Below, in pieces: positions 24,385 through 33,341 of a DNA stretch of 64,000 nt. The notes below the pieces were generated by a model that searched no databases, was not told the DNA's origin, and was given only the letters and a program-made list of their open reading frames with translations. Position numbers and translations under genes: made by a program. How positions within the stretch are numbered: the stretch's first letter is position 1; each line of letters begins with the position of its first letter. Origin of the DNA: Thioclava marina (GTDB taxonomy: Bacteria; Pseudomonadota; Alphaproteobacteria; Rhodobacterales; Rhodobacteraceae); contig NZ_MPZS01000001.1 in NCBI RefSeq assembly GCF_002020135.1, forward strand, positions 496,001 through 560,000, in the 5' to 3' direction.

Positions 24385-27053
24385 CCGCTGCGCTCCTTGC
24401 TGTCGCGGCGCACCAGCCCGCGCACGCCGCCCGAGATCAGAACGTTCACCTCGTAGAGCACGCGCGGCACGCCGAGCCCGCCCGGCGAGGCGAGGTAATG
24501 GGGCGACCAGACCGGATCCCATTTTTCCTTGAAGCTGCGCAGCCCCTCGAAGCTGTAGATCCGTTCGCCATGCTCATAGAGGAACCCGCCCAGCCGGTGC
24601 CAGATCGAGGCGAGGCGGTGACGCTCGATCCCCGAAAACGGCGCATTGCCGAGGCGGAACCAACGAAAACCCTGCGCCTGCGCCCACAGGATCATCTCGG
24701 TGAAGATCTGGTTCATCCCCCAGCCCGGATAGCGCCCGTCATAGCGCATCAGGTCGATGCAAATCTCGACCCCCGCGCCGTTCATCAGGTTAGCGAAGGC
24801 GATGATCGCGCCGTCGGGGTCACGCAGCACGGCGATGTCGAAATTGACGATGTAATCTTCGGTGAAGGCGCCGAGCGCGAAGCTTTTCTCCTCGCCCTGT
24901 TTCTGCGCGAGCCAGGCATCGGAGATCGCGCGCAGCTCGGGCAGATGGGCGGGCACCTCGGCGGCGGGAAGGATCTCGAAGCGGTATCCGTCGCGCTGCC
25001 CCTTGGAGAGGGCATAGCGGAAATTTTTCTTCTTCGGCCCGTCGAGGGTGAAGGTCGACAGGTCGATCCGGGCGGTCTCGCCGATCTTCACGATCGACAG
25101 GCCCATATCGAGAAAGACCGGCAGGTAGCGCGGCGAGACGCCGTAGAAGGCACATAGCCGCCCCATCCGGTCGGCTTTCTCGCGCAGGGCCCAGATCAGG
25201 TCGGTCGCGGCCTCCTCCTCGCCCACGGGATCGGCGCGCGCGATCAGGGCGCGGCCCGTATCGGCATAGGCGATGAAGGCGCGGCCCTCGGGATCGAGCA
25301 GCACCTCCTTGTCGCCCATCAAGCTCAGCTCCGCCTCGGCATCGTCGGAGCGCGCGAGGATGTCGCGCACCGCCTGCGGGATGTCCTGACGCGGGCGCAG
25401 GCGCTTGCGGCTGCTCAGGATCGAACCGAGCGCGATGATCGCCAGCGCCACCGACGCCCCGACCGTGCCGCGCAGGAAACGCGAGGCCTCGCCCTTCCAG
25501 GCGAATTGCCACCAGAGCGCATCGCGGTATTCGACGTGTTTATAGGCGAAGAAACCGATCCAGGTGATCGCCACGACCAGCGCGGTGACCGAGACGAACC
25601 AGCGCAGGTCGAGCCGGAAGACCGACGCGTCCTGCACCCGGTAGAAGGCCTGCCGGAACACGATCAGCAGCGCCCCTGCGATCACCATCGTCGCCGCCTG
25701 CTCCCATTCGAGCCCCCTCACCAGAGAGGTCACGATCCCGATCGACAGCAGGATGAGCGCCATGATCCAGGCGCGGGTGAGACGTTGGAAGAGCCCGCGC
25801 GCGAGCACGATCAGCAAGACGCCGGTGACCGAGGCGGTCAGGTGCGAGAACTCCACCAGCGGCAGCGGCAGCACGTCGCGCAACAGATCCAGCCGCGTAC
25901 CCTCGGCCGGGACGGAGCCCGACAGCAGCAGCACGACGCCCGCGACAAGCGACACACCCGAGGCGAGTGGAGGGATCAGCGGCCCCATCACGGTAAGCGC
26001 GAGATCGGCCGCCCCGTCGAGGCGGTGACGCTGCGCCCAGAGCCAGCCCGCAGCCAGCCCGAGCGTCGCCATCAGAAACGGGTAGAGCGTGTAGACCACG
26101 CGATAGAGCACCAGCGCCGCGAGCAGATCCGAGCGCGCCCCCGCGCCGAGCCCCGCGATCACTGTTGCCTCGAAGACGCCCAGCCCACCCGGCGAATGGC
26201 TCGCGATGCCAAGCCCGATCGCCGCCATGAAGATCACGAAGAAATAGGCGAAATTTCCGCCCAGATCGGGCGGCAGCAGCACCCAGAGCGTGAGCGAGGC
26301 GAAGAGCAGATCGGCCATGCCCGCGAGCATCAGAAGGCTGGCAGTGCTGGCGCGTGGCAGATCGGCCACGATCCCGCGCCAGCTCAGGTGGCGGGACGTG
26401 CGCCCGAGCATGACCATCAGCGCGCCCAGCGCGAGGAGCATCGCGATCCCCGTCAGGCTTTCGAGCGCCGGCGCGATCGGCAGCACGCCCGAAAGCCCCT
26501 TCGGGTGAAACAGCATCAACAGGCCCAGAAGCGCGGCCAGCCCCGTCCAGAACCCGCTCCACGAGGTGCCCAGTGCCAGCGCCGCACGGTGGAAGGGCAC
26601 ACCGGCGGCGACATAGGTGCGTAGCCGCACCGCGCCGCCTGTCAGGTAAGAGACCCCGAGCAGGTTCGAGATCGCATAGCCCGCGGCGCCGATCAGGTAG
26701 GCGGTGCGCGGGCGCACGATCCCCGGCGCCACCGCTCCCAGCGAAATCACGTCGTAAAAGGCAATCGCGAGATAGCTTGCCGTGGTGGCCGAAAGCGCGA
26801 GAAGGAGCGCCCGCGGGCTCGCCGCGCCGATATCCGCGGCGACCCTGGCGGGGCTCACATCACCGGCGAGCCTGTGCAGCACCAGAACCGCGATCGCGAG
26901 CACCAAAAGCGGCAGGCCGAGCTTGACGGACGGGTGATCGGCCCAGCGATGGAGCCGCGCGCCGAAGCTCTCCGCGGTGCCGGACGAGAGCGCGGGCGGG
27001 GTCTGCGCCGCGTCGCAGGTGGTGACCTGGCGGGTCTGTTGCGTCTTCGTCAT
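24381..27053 (-). CDS. mprF: MprF-type phosphatidylglycerol aminoacyltransferase/flippase
   Basis: An 890-residue protein with the two-part MprF layout. The N-terminal two-thirds (about 40-545) is a string of hydrophobic helices, including the flippase core (YLIGAAGYAISNLLGVSYLTGGAVRLRTY; SHSPGGLGVFEATVIAGLG). The C-terminal DUF2156 domain (about 580-870) has FALGAFTEDYIVNFDIAV, MRYDGRYPGWGMNQIF and GFRWFRLGNAPFSG and would transfer an amino acid (lysine or alanine) from aminoacyl-tRNA to phosphatidylglycerol. This lowers membrane charge and protects against cationic peptides. The amino acid used cannot be read from sequence. It is coupled to a DUF202 gene. Confidence 0.93.
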   Translation of the reverse strand: MTKTQQTRQVTTCDAAQTPPALSSGTAESFGARLHRWADHPSVKLGLPLLVLAIAVLVLHRLAGDVSPARVAADIGAASPRALLLALSATTASYLAIAFYDVISLGAVAPGIVRPRTAYLIGAAGYAISNLLGVSYLTGGAVRLRTYVAAGVPFHRAALALGTSWSGFWTGLAALLGLLMLFHPKGLSGVLPIAPALESLTGIAMLLALGALMVMLGRTSRHLSWRGIVADLPRASTASLLMLAGMADLLFASLTLWVLLPPDLGGNFAYFFVIFMAAIGLGIASHSPGGLGVFEATVIAGLGAGARSDLLAALVLYRVVYTLYPFLMATLGLAAGWLWAQRHRLDGAADLALTVMGPLIPPLASGVSLVAGVVLLLSGSVPAEGTRLDLLRDVLPLPLVEFSHLTASVTGVLLIVLARGLFQRLTRAWIMALILLSIGIVTSLVRGLEWEQAATMVIAGALLIVFRQAFYRVQDASVFRLDLRWFVSVTALVVAITWIGFFAYKHVEYRDALWWQFAWKGEASRFLRGTVGASVALAIIALGSILSSRKRLRPRQDIPQAVRDILARSDDAEAELSLMGDKEVLLDPEGRAFIAYADTGRALIARADPVGEEEAATDLIWALREKADRMGRLCAFYGVSPRYLPVFLDMGLSIVKIGETARIDLSTFTLDGPKKKNFRYALSKGQRDGYRFEILPAAEVPAHLPELRAISDAWLAQKQGEEKSFALGAFTEDYIVNFDIAVLRDPDGAIIAFANLMNGAGVEICIDLMRYDGRYPGWGMNQIFTEMILWAQAQGFRWFRLGNAPFSGIERHRLASIWHRLGGFLYEHGERIYSFEGLRSFKEKWDPVWSPHYLASPGGLGVPRVLYEVNVLISGGVRGLVRRDSKERSG

Positions 27054-27797
27054 CTCGTCACCCCACCGGAGCCACGCGGCACCCGGACCTTCTCGTCAAA
27101 TACAACTCACCGCACCCTTCTTCGATGGGCGTTCGGACCGGTGGTTACAATAGCTCTGCCGCCGCGCTCCTGCGATGGTGATCATGCGGGAGCAAGCGCC
27201 GCGCTGGCTTTCACGGCTCCGCCTCGCGTATGATCGCTCGCCGCGAGCCAGAATCACGCCCCCGCGGCTCCTGAAACATCCGCACCCTCAGGCCTCCGAT
27301 CCGCGCGCGATGCCATAGCCCCGGCCGAATCCCGGGTTCGTTTCAAGAGCTATCACGGCAAATGTGAGCGCCTCTTCACGCGCCCGTGGTGCGAGTGAAA
27401 CCTTTGTCATGTCTTTTGACAAGCGGCGCGCGGGGCTGCGCGCCAGCAAAGACAGGGACCGCCTGGCGCTTGCCGGGTCGACAGGCTGGGGCGCATCGCG
27501 GCGCCGCTCACCCTTGGTCATCTTCGCGTGAGCTGGAGTGGTCGCAAGGGTGTGAGTGCGCCACCCTTAAGGCTTAGAGCCGCGCAGTGATGCCGCAGCG
27601 GCGTGATCGACCGGCTACGCAGGGAGGGGTCCCCCTCAAAATCTGCAAAGATCTGAATATGTCGGAACGGATCACCCCGCCGCGCGTTGCTCGTGAAAAC
27701 AAACCGTGGAACCGGGCAAGGGACACAAGGGACAGTGACGCGTTCGATCGTTCGTCGCCGACCATGCCCGGGTTTCGTCTGAAAACGGAGCCAGCCC
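27054..27797. other. 744-nt gap between divergent mprF and the cbb3-like operon
   Basis: No gene can be supported here; short open frames on both strands lack ribosome sites and family-like sequence. Two palindromes stand out: TTGTCA-N7-TGACAA (27404-27422), an operator-like element, and AAGGGTG-N9-CACCCTT (27546-27568). The gap should hold promoters for both flanking transcripts. I looked for an FNR/FnrL site (TTGAT-N4-ATCAA), common before cbb3 genes, and did not find one. Confidence 0.5.
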
Positions 27798-29372
27798 ATG
27801 CAAATCACCGAGACGCTTGGCCTGTTGCTCGCCCTGAGCTTCATCATCTCGCTTCTGGCGCTGACGATCCTGATCTGGGCGATCGCGAACAAGCAGGTTC
27901 ACACCCCCGACGCCGACGACGCGCGCACGATCTTCACCCCCGGCGAGGGCGCGGAGATCGACGAGCCGAACAAGCCTCACCATTTCGACACAGAGCGCAG
28001 CGGGATCGACCGGGTCTCGGCCGGCCCGGTGATGTGGCTGATCGCGGCGGCGGTGTTCTGGCTTATCTTCGGCTCTCTCCACGGGCTCGCGGCCTCGCTG
28101 GAATTGCACCTGCCCGACCTGATGTCGGGAAGCGCGCAGATGACCTTCGGGCGGATGCGCACGGTGCATCTGAACTCGGTCGCCTATGGCTGGGCTTCTC
28201 AGGCCGGACTTGCGGCGGTGTTCTGGATCATCCCGCGCATTTTCCACACCAGGCTGCGCCTGGTGGGGCTGGTGAAGCTTGGGTTCGTGCTGTGGAATAT
28301 CGGCGTGGCTGCAGGCGTCATGGCGATTGCGAATGGCTGGACCGACGGGCTCGAATGGCTCGAAATCCCGTGGCAGATCGACATCGTTCTGGCACTGGGC
28401 GCGGCCTGTTTCGTGGCACCGCTGATCGCGACCGCAAAGCATCGCGAAGTGCATCACATCTACGTCTCGGGCTGGTATTTCCTTGCCGCCATCTTGTGGT
28501 TCCCGGTCCTGTTCATCGTCGCCAACATTCCCGGCGTCCATCACGGAGTCGAGCAGGCCACGATGAACTGGTGGTATGCCCATAACGTGCTGGGCCTGTG
28601 GCTGACGCCGCTGGGCGTGGGGACGGCCTATTACTTCATCCCGAAGATCATCGGGAAACCGATTTATTCCTACGCTGTCTCGCTGGTGGGGTTCTGGGCG
28701 CTGGCGCTGTTCTATTCGCAGGTCGGCATCCACCACCTGATCGGCGGCCCGGTGCCGACCTGGCTGGTGACGCTCTCGGTGGTGCATTCGGTGATGATGT
28801 TCGTCCCCGTGATCGCGGTGGCGATCAACCAACATGTGACGGTGGCGCGCAATCTCTGGGCGCTCAAGGAATCGATGCCGCTGCGTTTCATCTGGTTCGG
28901 TGCCCTGAGCTACACCGCCGCCTCGTTCCAGGGCTCGATCGAGGCGCTGCGCTCGGTCAACACGATCACCCATTTCACCCATTACACGGTCGGCCACGCC
29001 CATCTTGGCGCCTATGCGTTCGTGAGCCTCGTGCTGATGGGCGCGATCTATCAGATCGTGCCGCGCGCGACGGGCAAATACTTCCCCTTTCCGCGTCTGA
29101 TCGCATGGCATTTCTGGCTCAACGTGATCGGGTTTGCCGTCTATTTCCTGTCGCTCACCATCGGCGGCGTGTTGCAAGGCCTTGCACAGCTCGACGCGAC
29201 AAAGCCCTTCGCCGACAGCGTGATCTTGCTCAAACCTTACCTTGAGGGGCGCTCGCTGGGCGGTGGGCTGATGACGCTGGGCCATGTGCTGCTGGCGATC
29301 AACCTCATCGCGCTCGGCTTCACCAAGAAGACCCGTGAGACCGAAACCGACAACATGGTGGCAGCAGAATGA
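27798..29372 (+). CDS. cbb3-type cytochrome oxidase subunit I-like protein with CcoS-like N-terminus
   Basis: A 524-residue haem-copper oxidase subunit of the CcoN type. Haem/copper ligands appear in MRTVHLNSVAYG, WWYAHNVLGLWLTPLG, QVGIHHLIGG and THFTHYTVGHAHLGAY; the helix FWALALFYSQVGIHH keeps the Tyr expected to cross-link to a CuB histidine. Two features are odd. The segment SFQGSIEALRSVN has Gln378 where canonical CcoN has a conserved Glu (STFEGP). The first 58 residues, one helix followed by IWAIANKQVHTPDADDARTI, resemble the maturation protein CcoS/FixS. It overlaps the next gene as ATGA. No CcoP, CcoQ or ccoGHIS genes follow. Confidence 0.88.
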   Translation: MQITETLGLLLALSFIISLLALTILIWAIANKQVHTPDADDARTIFTPGEGAEIDEPNKPHHFDTERSGIDRVSAGPVMWLIAAAVFWLIFGSLHGLAASLELHLPDLMSGSAQMTFGRMRTVHLNSVAYGWASQAGLAAVFWIIPRIFHTRLRLVGLVKLGFVLWNIGVAAGVMAIANGWTDGLEWLEIPWQIDIVLALGAACFVAPLIATAKHREVHHIYVSGWYFLAAILWFPVLFIVANIPGVHHGVEQATMNWWYAHNVLGLWLTPLGVGTAYYFIPKIIGKPIYSYAVSLVGFWALALFYSQVGIHHLIGGPVPTWLVTLSVVHSVMMFVPVIAVAINQHVTVARNLWALKESMPLRFIWFGALSYTAASFQGSIEALRSVNTITHFTHYTVGHAHLGAYAFVSLVLMGAIYQIVPRATGKYFPFPRLIAWHFWLNVIGFAVYFLSLTIGGVLQGLAQLDATKPFADSVILLKPYLEGRSLGGGLMTLGHVLLAINLIALGFTKKTRETETDNMVAAE

Positions 29373-30022
29373 ACCGCTATCTTCCTCTCGCAATCACGGC
29401 GCTCGCGATCCTCGCGATGGCGACCCTGTTTCTCGTCATCGCGCCGGGCATGCAGATCGGCGCTCAGGGGCCCTCGCCGGGGCTCAAACCCTATACCGAG
29501 GCCGAGGCGCGCGGGCGTGACGTCTATGTCTCGATGGGCTGTCTTTACTGCCACTCGCAGCAACCGCGCTCGATCGCGCAGGCACCCGATGCCGAACGGG
29601 GGTGGGGCCGCGCCTCGGTGGCGGGCGATTACGCCTATGACGCGCCGCATCAACTCGGGACGATGCGCACCGGGCCGGACCTGATGGACATTGGCGACCG
29701 CCTGCCCTCGCAGGGCTGGCAACTCACCCATCTCTATCAGCCGCGCGCGATCTCGAGCTGGTCGATCATGCCCGCCTATCCGTTCCTGTTCGAGCACAAG
29801 GACGAACCCGGTCCGGGCGATGTCGTGGTGCACCTGCCCGCCCCTTACGCGCCCGAGACTGGCGTGATCGTGGCCAAGCAGGATGCGCTCGATCTGGTCG
29901 CGTATCTGCAAGGCATGAAGCGCCAATACGCCCCGCCGACGGATGGCCTGCGCGACGATGGCTACGCGCTGATCGCCGCCCAGCAGCAAAAGCAAACCGA
30001 TGCCGCCAAGGCGTCGAACTGA
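29369..30022 (+). CDS. cbb3-type oxidase subunit II-like mono-haem cytochrome c (CcoO-like)
   Basis: A 217-residue membrane-anchored cytochrome c. An N-terminal helix (about 4-26) precedes DVYVSMGCLYCHSQQPRSI with the haem site C58-x2-C61-H62; MRTGPDLMDIG and SIMPAYPFLFEHKD, with the likely axial Met, follow CcoO. It is somewhat shorter than canonical CcoO. It is translationally coupled to the CcoN-like gene (ATGA) and precedes a tri-haem cytochrome, so it should pass electrons to the oxidase core from the periplasmic side. Confidence 0.9.
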   Translation: MNRYLPLAITALAILAMATLFLVIAPGMQIGAQGPSPGLKPYTEAEARGRDVYVSMGCLYCHSQQPRSIAQAPDAERGWGRASVAGDYAYDAPHQLGTMRTGPDLMDIGDRLPSQGWQLTHLYQPRAISSWSIMPAYPFLFEHKDEPGPGDVVVHLPAPYAPETGVIVAKQDALDLVAYLQGMKRQYAPPTDGLRDDGYALIAAQQQKQTDAAKASN

Positions 30023-30038
30023 GCCGAGGGAGAGGATG

Positions 30039-31334
30039 ATGAGTGACAAGATGAAGCAAGATCCCCGGCTCCCCGACGAGACCTTCGAGCCCTTCGAGGA
30101 ATCCCGGCGCATCCCTCTGCCGGTCTACTGGATCGCGATCGCGCTGGCGATCTGGGGCGTGATCATGCTGGTCGAGACAAGCCATTCGACGCAGGTGGCC
30201 GACAAGGAACGCGCGGCGCAGAACGCGCAGGACGTGACGGCCACCGCGCCGGTGACCGCCGAGCCCGCCGCAGCGCAGGGTCATGCGCTCTTCACCGCCA
30301 ATTGCGCGACCTGCCATGGCGATTTAGGCGCCGGCTCCACCGGCGCCGTGCCGCCGCTTGCGAAATCCGATCTGGTTCAGGCAGGCGGCGCCGAGGCGGT
30401 CGTACGGATCGCGCTGCGCGGCATCGACGGGCCGATCGCGGTGAATGGCGTGACCTATAACGGGCATATGCCGAATTTCGCCTCGGCGCTCGATGACAAG
30501 CAGCTCGCCGCGATCTCGAGCCATGTCGCGACCAGCTTCGCCGGCGCCAAGGACGGGATCGAGCCCACAAAGGTGGCCGAGCTTCGCAAGGCAGACGCGG
30601 GTAAAGACCCTTGGGCCGGAGGTGCAGAGCTGGCCAGCGCGATCACGGGCCTGCCCGCGCAACCCGCGCGCCCTGCCCCGGCCCCCGCCATGGCGGCCAC
30701 GCAATCGGCCGATGTCGAGACGCTGGTGAAGACGGGCGCGGGCTATATCTGGGCCTGCGCGAGCTGTCACGGCGACAAGGGTCAGGGCATGGAGACCACG
30801 CCGCGACTGGCGGGCCTGCCCGCCGCCTATATCGCCAAGCAGTTGCATGATTTCCAGCAAGGCACCCGGTTCAACGACTCGATGGCCTATGTCGCAAAAG
30901 CACTCAGCGAAGAGCAGATCCAGGCGCTGGCCGCCCATTACGCGGTGATGCGCGCGCCCTCGACAGCGCGGCCCTCGTTGAAAGGCGACCTGGCACGGGG
31001 CGAGCAGATCGCGCGCGAGGGCGATTGGTCGATCGGCGTGCCCGCCTGTTTCACCTGTCACGGCCCTTCGGGTTTTGGCGTAGCGCCCGATTTCCCCGCA
31101 CTCGCCGCCCAACACCCCGCCTATACGGCGCGTCAGCTTGCCATGTGGGCGGGCGGGTCGCGCCATAACTCGCCGCTCGGCCTGATGGCCGGGATCGGCA
31201 AAGCCCTCAATGATGTGGATCGCCGCGCGGTGGCCGATTATCTCGCCTCGCTCGCGCCGGTGCCCGCCACCCCGAAAACCGAGCTGGCCGCGATCGACGC
31301 ATCCATCCCGGTGAGCGAAGGAGACGCCCAATGA
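30039..31334 (+). CDS. Membrane-anchored tri-haem cytochrome c
   Basis: A 431-residue protein with a CcoP-like N-terminal anchor: a charged cytoplasmic start (DETFEPFEESRRIPLPVYW) and a helix at about 29-47. Three CXXCH haem sites follow: CATCH at 89-93, CASCH at 240-244 and CFTCH at 337-341. The last two domains resemble the tandem class I domains of FixP- or c4-type cytochromes. The ATG at 30039 is chosen over 30036 because AGGGAG lies 6 nt upstream. In place it substitutes for CcoP, so it is probably the electron-entry subunit of this oxidase. It overlaps the next gene as ATGA. Confidence 0.88.
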   Translation: MSDKMKQDPRLPDETFEPFEESRRIPLPVYWIAIALAIWGVIMLVETSHSTQVADKERAAQNAQDVTATAPVTAEPAAAQGHALFTANCATCHGDLGAGSTGAVPPLAKSDLVQAGGAEAVVRIALRGIDGPIAVNGVTYNGHMPNFASALDDKQLAAISSHVATSFAGAKDGIEPTKVAELRKADAGKDPWAGGAELASAITGLPAQPARPAPAPAMAATQSADVETLVKTGAGYIWACASCHGDKGQGMETTPRLAGLPAAYIAKQLHDFQQGTRFNDSMAYVAKALSEEQIQALAAHYAVMRAPSTARPSLKGDLARGEQIAREGDWSIGVPACFTCHGPSGFGVAPDFPALAAQHPAYTARQLAMWAGGSRHNSPLGLMAGIGKALNDVDRRAVADYLASLAPVPATPKTELAAIDASIPVSEGDAQ

Positions 31335-32416
31335 CGCGCAAACATCCCTCCGACCTTCCCCAACCCGGCGCCGACAAGCCCTCGCGCGGGCAGACCACGG
31401 TACGAGTGATCCTCGCCGTGGGCGGGGGGCTTGCGCTGGTGGTGCTTGGCTCGCTCGTTGTGGATTTCGGGCTCGCGCCGAGCTGGTTGACCGGGCAGAA
31501 AGCCGCGCGATCGACGGCGGCCGCAGATGGTGAGGGAGAGAAGGCGAAACTCTTCACGCCGCCAGATGAGAGCGCGATCCCCGATGACGAGTTCGGCCAG
31601 TCCGTGCGTCGCGGCATGGCGATCTTCCTCGATACCGGGACCAATGCGCATGACTTCGTGGGCAACGATCTGAGCTGTTCGAACTGCCACCTCGACGCGG
31701 GCCGCCAAGCCTATTCCGCGCCGATGTGGGCGGCCTACCCGGTCTATCCCAAATACCGGTCCAAGAACAAAATGGTGAATACCATGGAGGACCGGATCAA
31801 GGGGTGCTTCACCTATTCGATGAACGCCCAAGCCTCGCCTTCGGGTGGCCCGCCACCCTATGGCTCCGATGTCTATCGCGACCTTCAGGCCTATTTCTTC
31901 TGGATGTCGAAGGGCCTGCCCACGGGCGAAAAACCCGAAGGCGCCGGCTTCGGCAAGATCGACAAGCCGGAAAAAGAGCCCTCGCGCGAGCGCGGCGAGG
32001 CGGTCTTTGCGGCCAATTGCGCGGTCTGCCATGGCGCGGACGGTCAGGGCCAGAAGGATATCAACGGCAAGGTCGTGTTCCCGCCGCTCTGGGGGCCGCG
32101 CAGCTACAACTGGGGCGCTGGGATGCACAAGGTCGATGCCGCCGCCGCTTTCATCAAGCACAACATGCCGCTGTCGCAACCCGGCAAGCTGAGCACGCAG
32201 GAAGCCTGGGACGTGGCCGCTTTCGTCGACAGCCACCCGCGCCCGAAAGACCCGCGTCAGGTGGGCGATATCACCGTCGAGGACGGGCTCAAGAAATGGC
32301 ACCACAGCCACGACGGGTTCTATGGCCAGACCATCGACGGAGTGCTTCTGGGCACCGGCTTCCCGCAAGAGAGCCAGGCCGCCGCGCCGGCTGCGGGAGA
32401 TAATTCGGGCGGCTGA
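31331..32416 (+). CDS. TsdA-like di-haem cytochrome c (possible thiosulfate dehydrogenase)
   Basis: A 361-residue protein with an N-terminal membrane helix (about 24-49) and two haem sites, CSNCH at 116-120 and CAVCH at 230-234. The first site continues as HLDAGR and is followed by MEDRIKGCFTYSMN, in which Cys159 matches the unusual cysteine ligand of the active-site haem in thiosulfate dehydrogenase TsdA. TsdA joins two thiosulfates to tetrathionate. Placed at the end of the oxidase operon, it would feed electrons from a sulfur substrate directly to the oxidase; that link is inference. A terminator follows 25 nt downstream. Confidence 0.8.
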   Translation: MTRKHPSDLPQPGADKPSRGQTTVRVILAVGGGLALVVLGSLVVDFGLAPSWLTGQKAARSTAAADGEGEKAKLFTPPDESAIPDDEFGQSVRRGMAIFLDTGTNAHDFVGNDLSCSNCHLDAGRQAYSAPMWAAYPVYPKYRSKNKMVNTMEDRIKGCFTYSMNAQASPSGGPPPYGSDVYRDLQAYFFWMSKGLPTGEKPEGAGFGKIDKPEKEPSRERGEAVFAANCAVCHGADGQGQKDINGKVVFPPLWGPRSYNWGAGMHKVDAAAAFIKHNMPLSQPGKLSTQEAWDVAAFVDSHPRPKDPRQVGDITVEDGLKKWHHSHDGFYGQTIDGVLLGTGFPQESQAAAPAAGDNSGG

Positions 32417-32441
32417 ATGCCAGGCCCTCGCAAGACAGACG

Positions 32442-32472
32442 AACCGGCGCAGCGATGCGCCGGTTTTCCTTT
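32442..32472 (+). terminator. Rho-independent terminator after the TsdA-like gene
   Basis: AACCGGCGCA (32442-32451) and TGCGCCGGTT (32456-32465) form a perfect 10-bp stem with loop GCGA, followed by TTCCTTT. It closes the oxidase operon before the mod operon. Confidence 0.93.
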
Positions 32473-32555
32473 GCGCATGGCGAGAGACTGGCACGCGCCA
32501 CTCCGCCACCGAGCCTGCCCTGCAAATCCATGCTTGCGTCATGGCGCGCACCCTG

Positions 32556-32579
32556 CGATATGTTTCACCGAACATATTG
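32556..32579 (+). promoter_or_regulatory. Mo-box (ModE-type operator) before modA
   Basis: CGATATGT-N8-ACATATTG contains a perfect 7-bp inverted repeat, ATATGTT (32558-32564) and AACATAT (32571-32577), of the form bound by ModE-type regulators. It ends 12 nt before the modA ATG, over the expected promoter, so molybdate-loaded ModE would repress the operon. Confidence 0.75.
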
Positions 32580-32591
32580 AAAGGAGCCCCC

Positions 32592-33341
32592 ATGTCCTTC
32601 CCCCGTCTCTTGGCCGCCGCACTGGCATGCGCCAGTCTCGCCCTGCCCGCCCACGCAGGCGAAGTGACGATCTTCGCGGCCGCCTCGATGAAAACCGCGC
32701 TCGATCAGATCGCGCAGAACTGGCAAAGCGAAACCGGCGACACGGCCCATATCTCCTATGCGGGCTCGGGGGCATTGGCCCGCCAGATCACCGCCGGAGC
32801 GCCAGCGGATATCTTCATCTCGGCCAATCCCGGCTGGATGGATGAGGTGGCCAAGACCGGGCGCGTCGCCGAGCGAGAAGATCTTCTGGCCAATCGCCTC
32901 GTGCTGATCGCGCATGACCCTGAGGCCCAGCCGGTCGAGATCGGTCCCGATCTCGACCTCAAGGGGTTGCTGGGGGGCGGCAAGCTTGCGATGGCGCTGG
33001 TGACGGCCGTGCCTGCGGGGCAATACGGCAAGGCGGCGCTCGAGCATTACGGGCTCTGGGCGGCGATCGAGCCCGATGTCGCGCAGGGCGACAATGTGCG
33101 CGCCACGCTCGCGATGGTCGCGATTGGCGCGGCCCCTTACGGGATCACCTATGCAAGCGACGCGGTGGCCGAGCCCCGCGTGCATGTCGTCGCCCAATTT
33201 CCCGATGACAGCCACCCGCCGATCCGCTATCCCGCGGCGCGGCTCTCTGATAGTGCCGAGGCGCGCAGTTTCTATGCCGCGCTGAGCACGCCCGAGGCCA
33301 AGGACATCTTTACCGCGCAAGGGTTCGACGTATTGAAATGA
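32592..33341 (+). CDS. modA: Molybdate ABC transporter substrate-binding protein
   Basis: A 249-residue periplasmic binding protein. It has a clear signal peptide (MSFPRLLAAALACASLALPAHA) and the ModA signatures VTIFAAASMKTALDQIA, YAGSGALARQI, GAPADIFISANPGWMD and APYGITYASDA. It captures molybdate or tungstate for ModBC. The ATG at 32592 follows AAGGAG. A ModE-type operator lies immediately upstream, and the stop overlaps modB as ATGA. Confidence 0.97.
   Translation: MSFPRLLAAALACASLALPAHAGEVTIFAAASMKTALDQIAQNWQSETGDTAHISYAGSGALARQITAGAPADIFISANPGWMDEVAKTGRVAEREDLLANRLVLIAHDPEAQPVEIGPDLDLKGLLGGGKLAMALVTAVPAGQYGKAALEHYGLWAAIEPDVAQGDNVRATLAMVAIGAAPYGITYASDAVAEPRVHVVAQFPDDSHPPIRYPAARLSDSAEARSFYAALSTPEAKDIFTAQGFDVLK

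Noticed and set aside
27288-27521. 77-codon minus-strand frame in the mprF/oxidase gap
   Set aside because: Weak start region, no family resemblance, and likely to cover regulatory DNA.
27054-27797. FNR/FnrL box before the cbb3-like operon
   Set aside because: Searched for TTGAT-N4-ATCAA; only the unrelated TTGTCA-N7-TGACAA palindrome was found.
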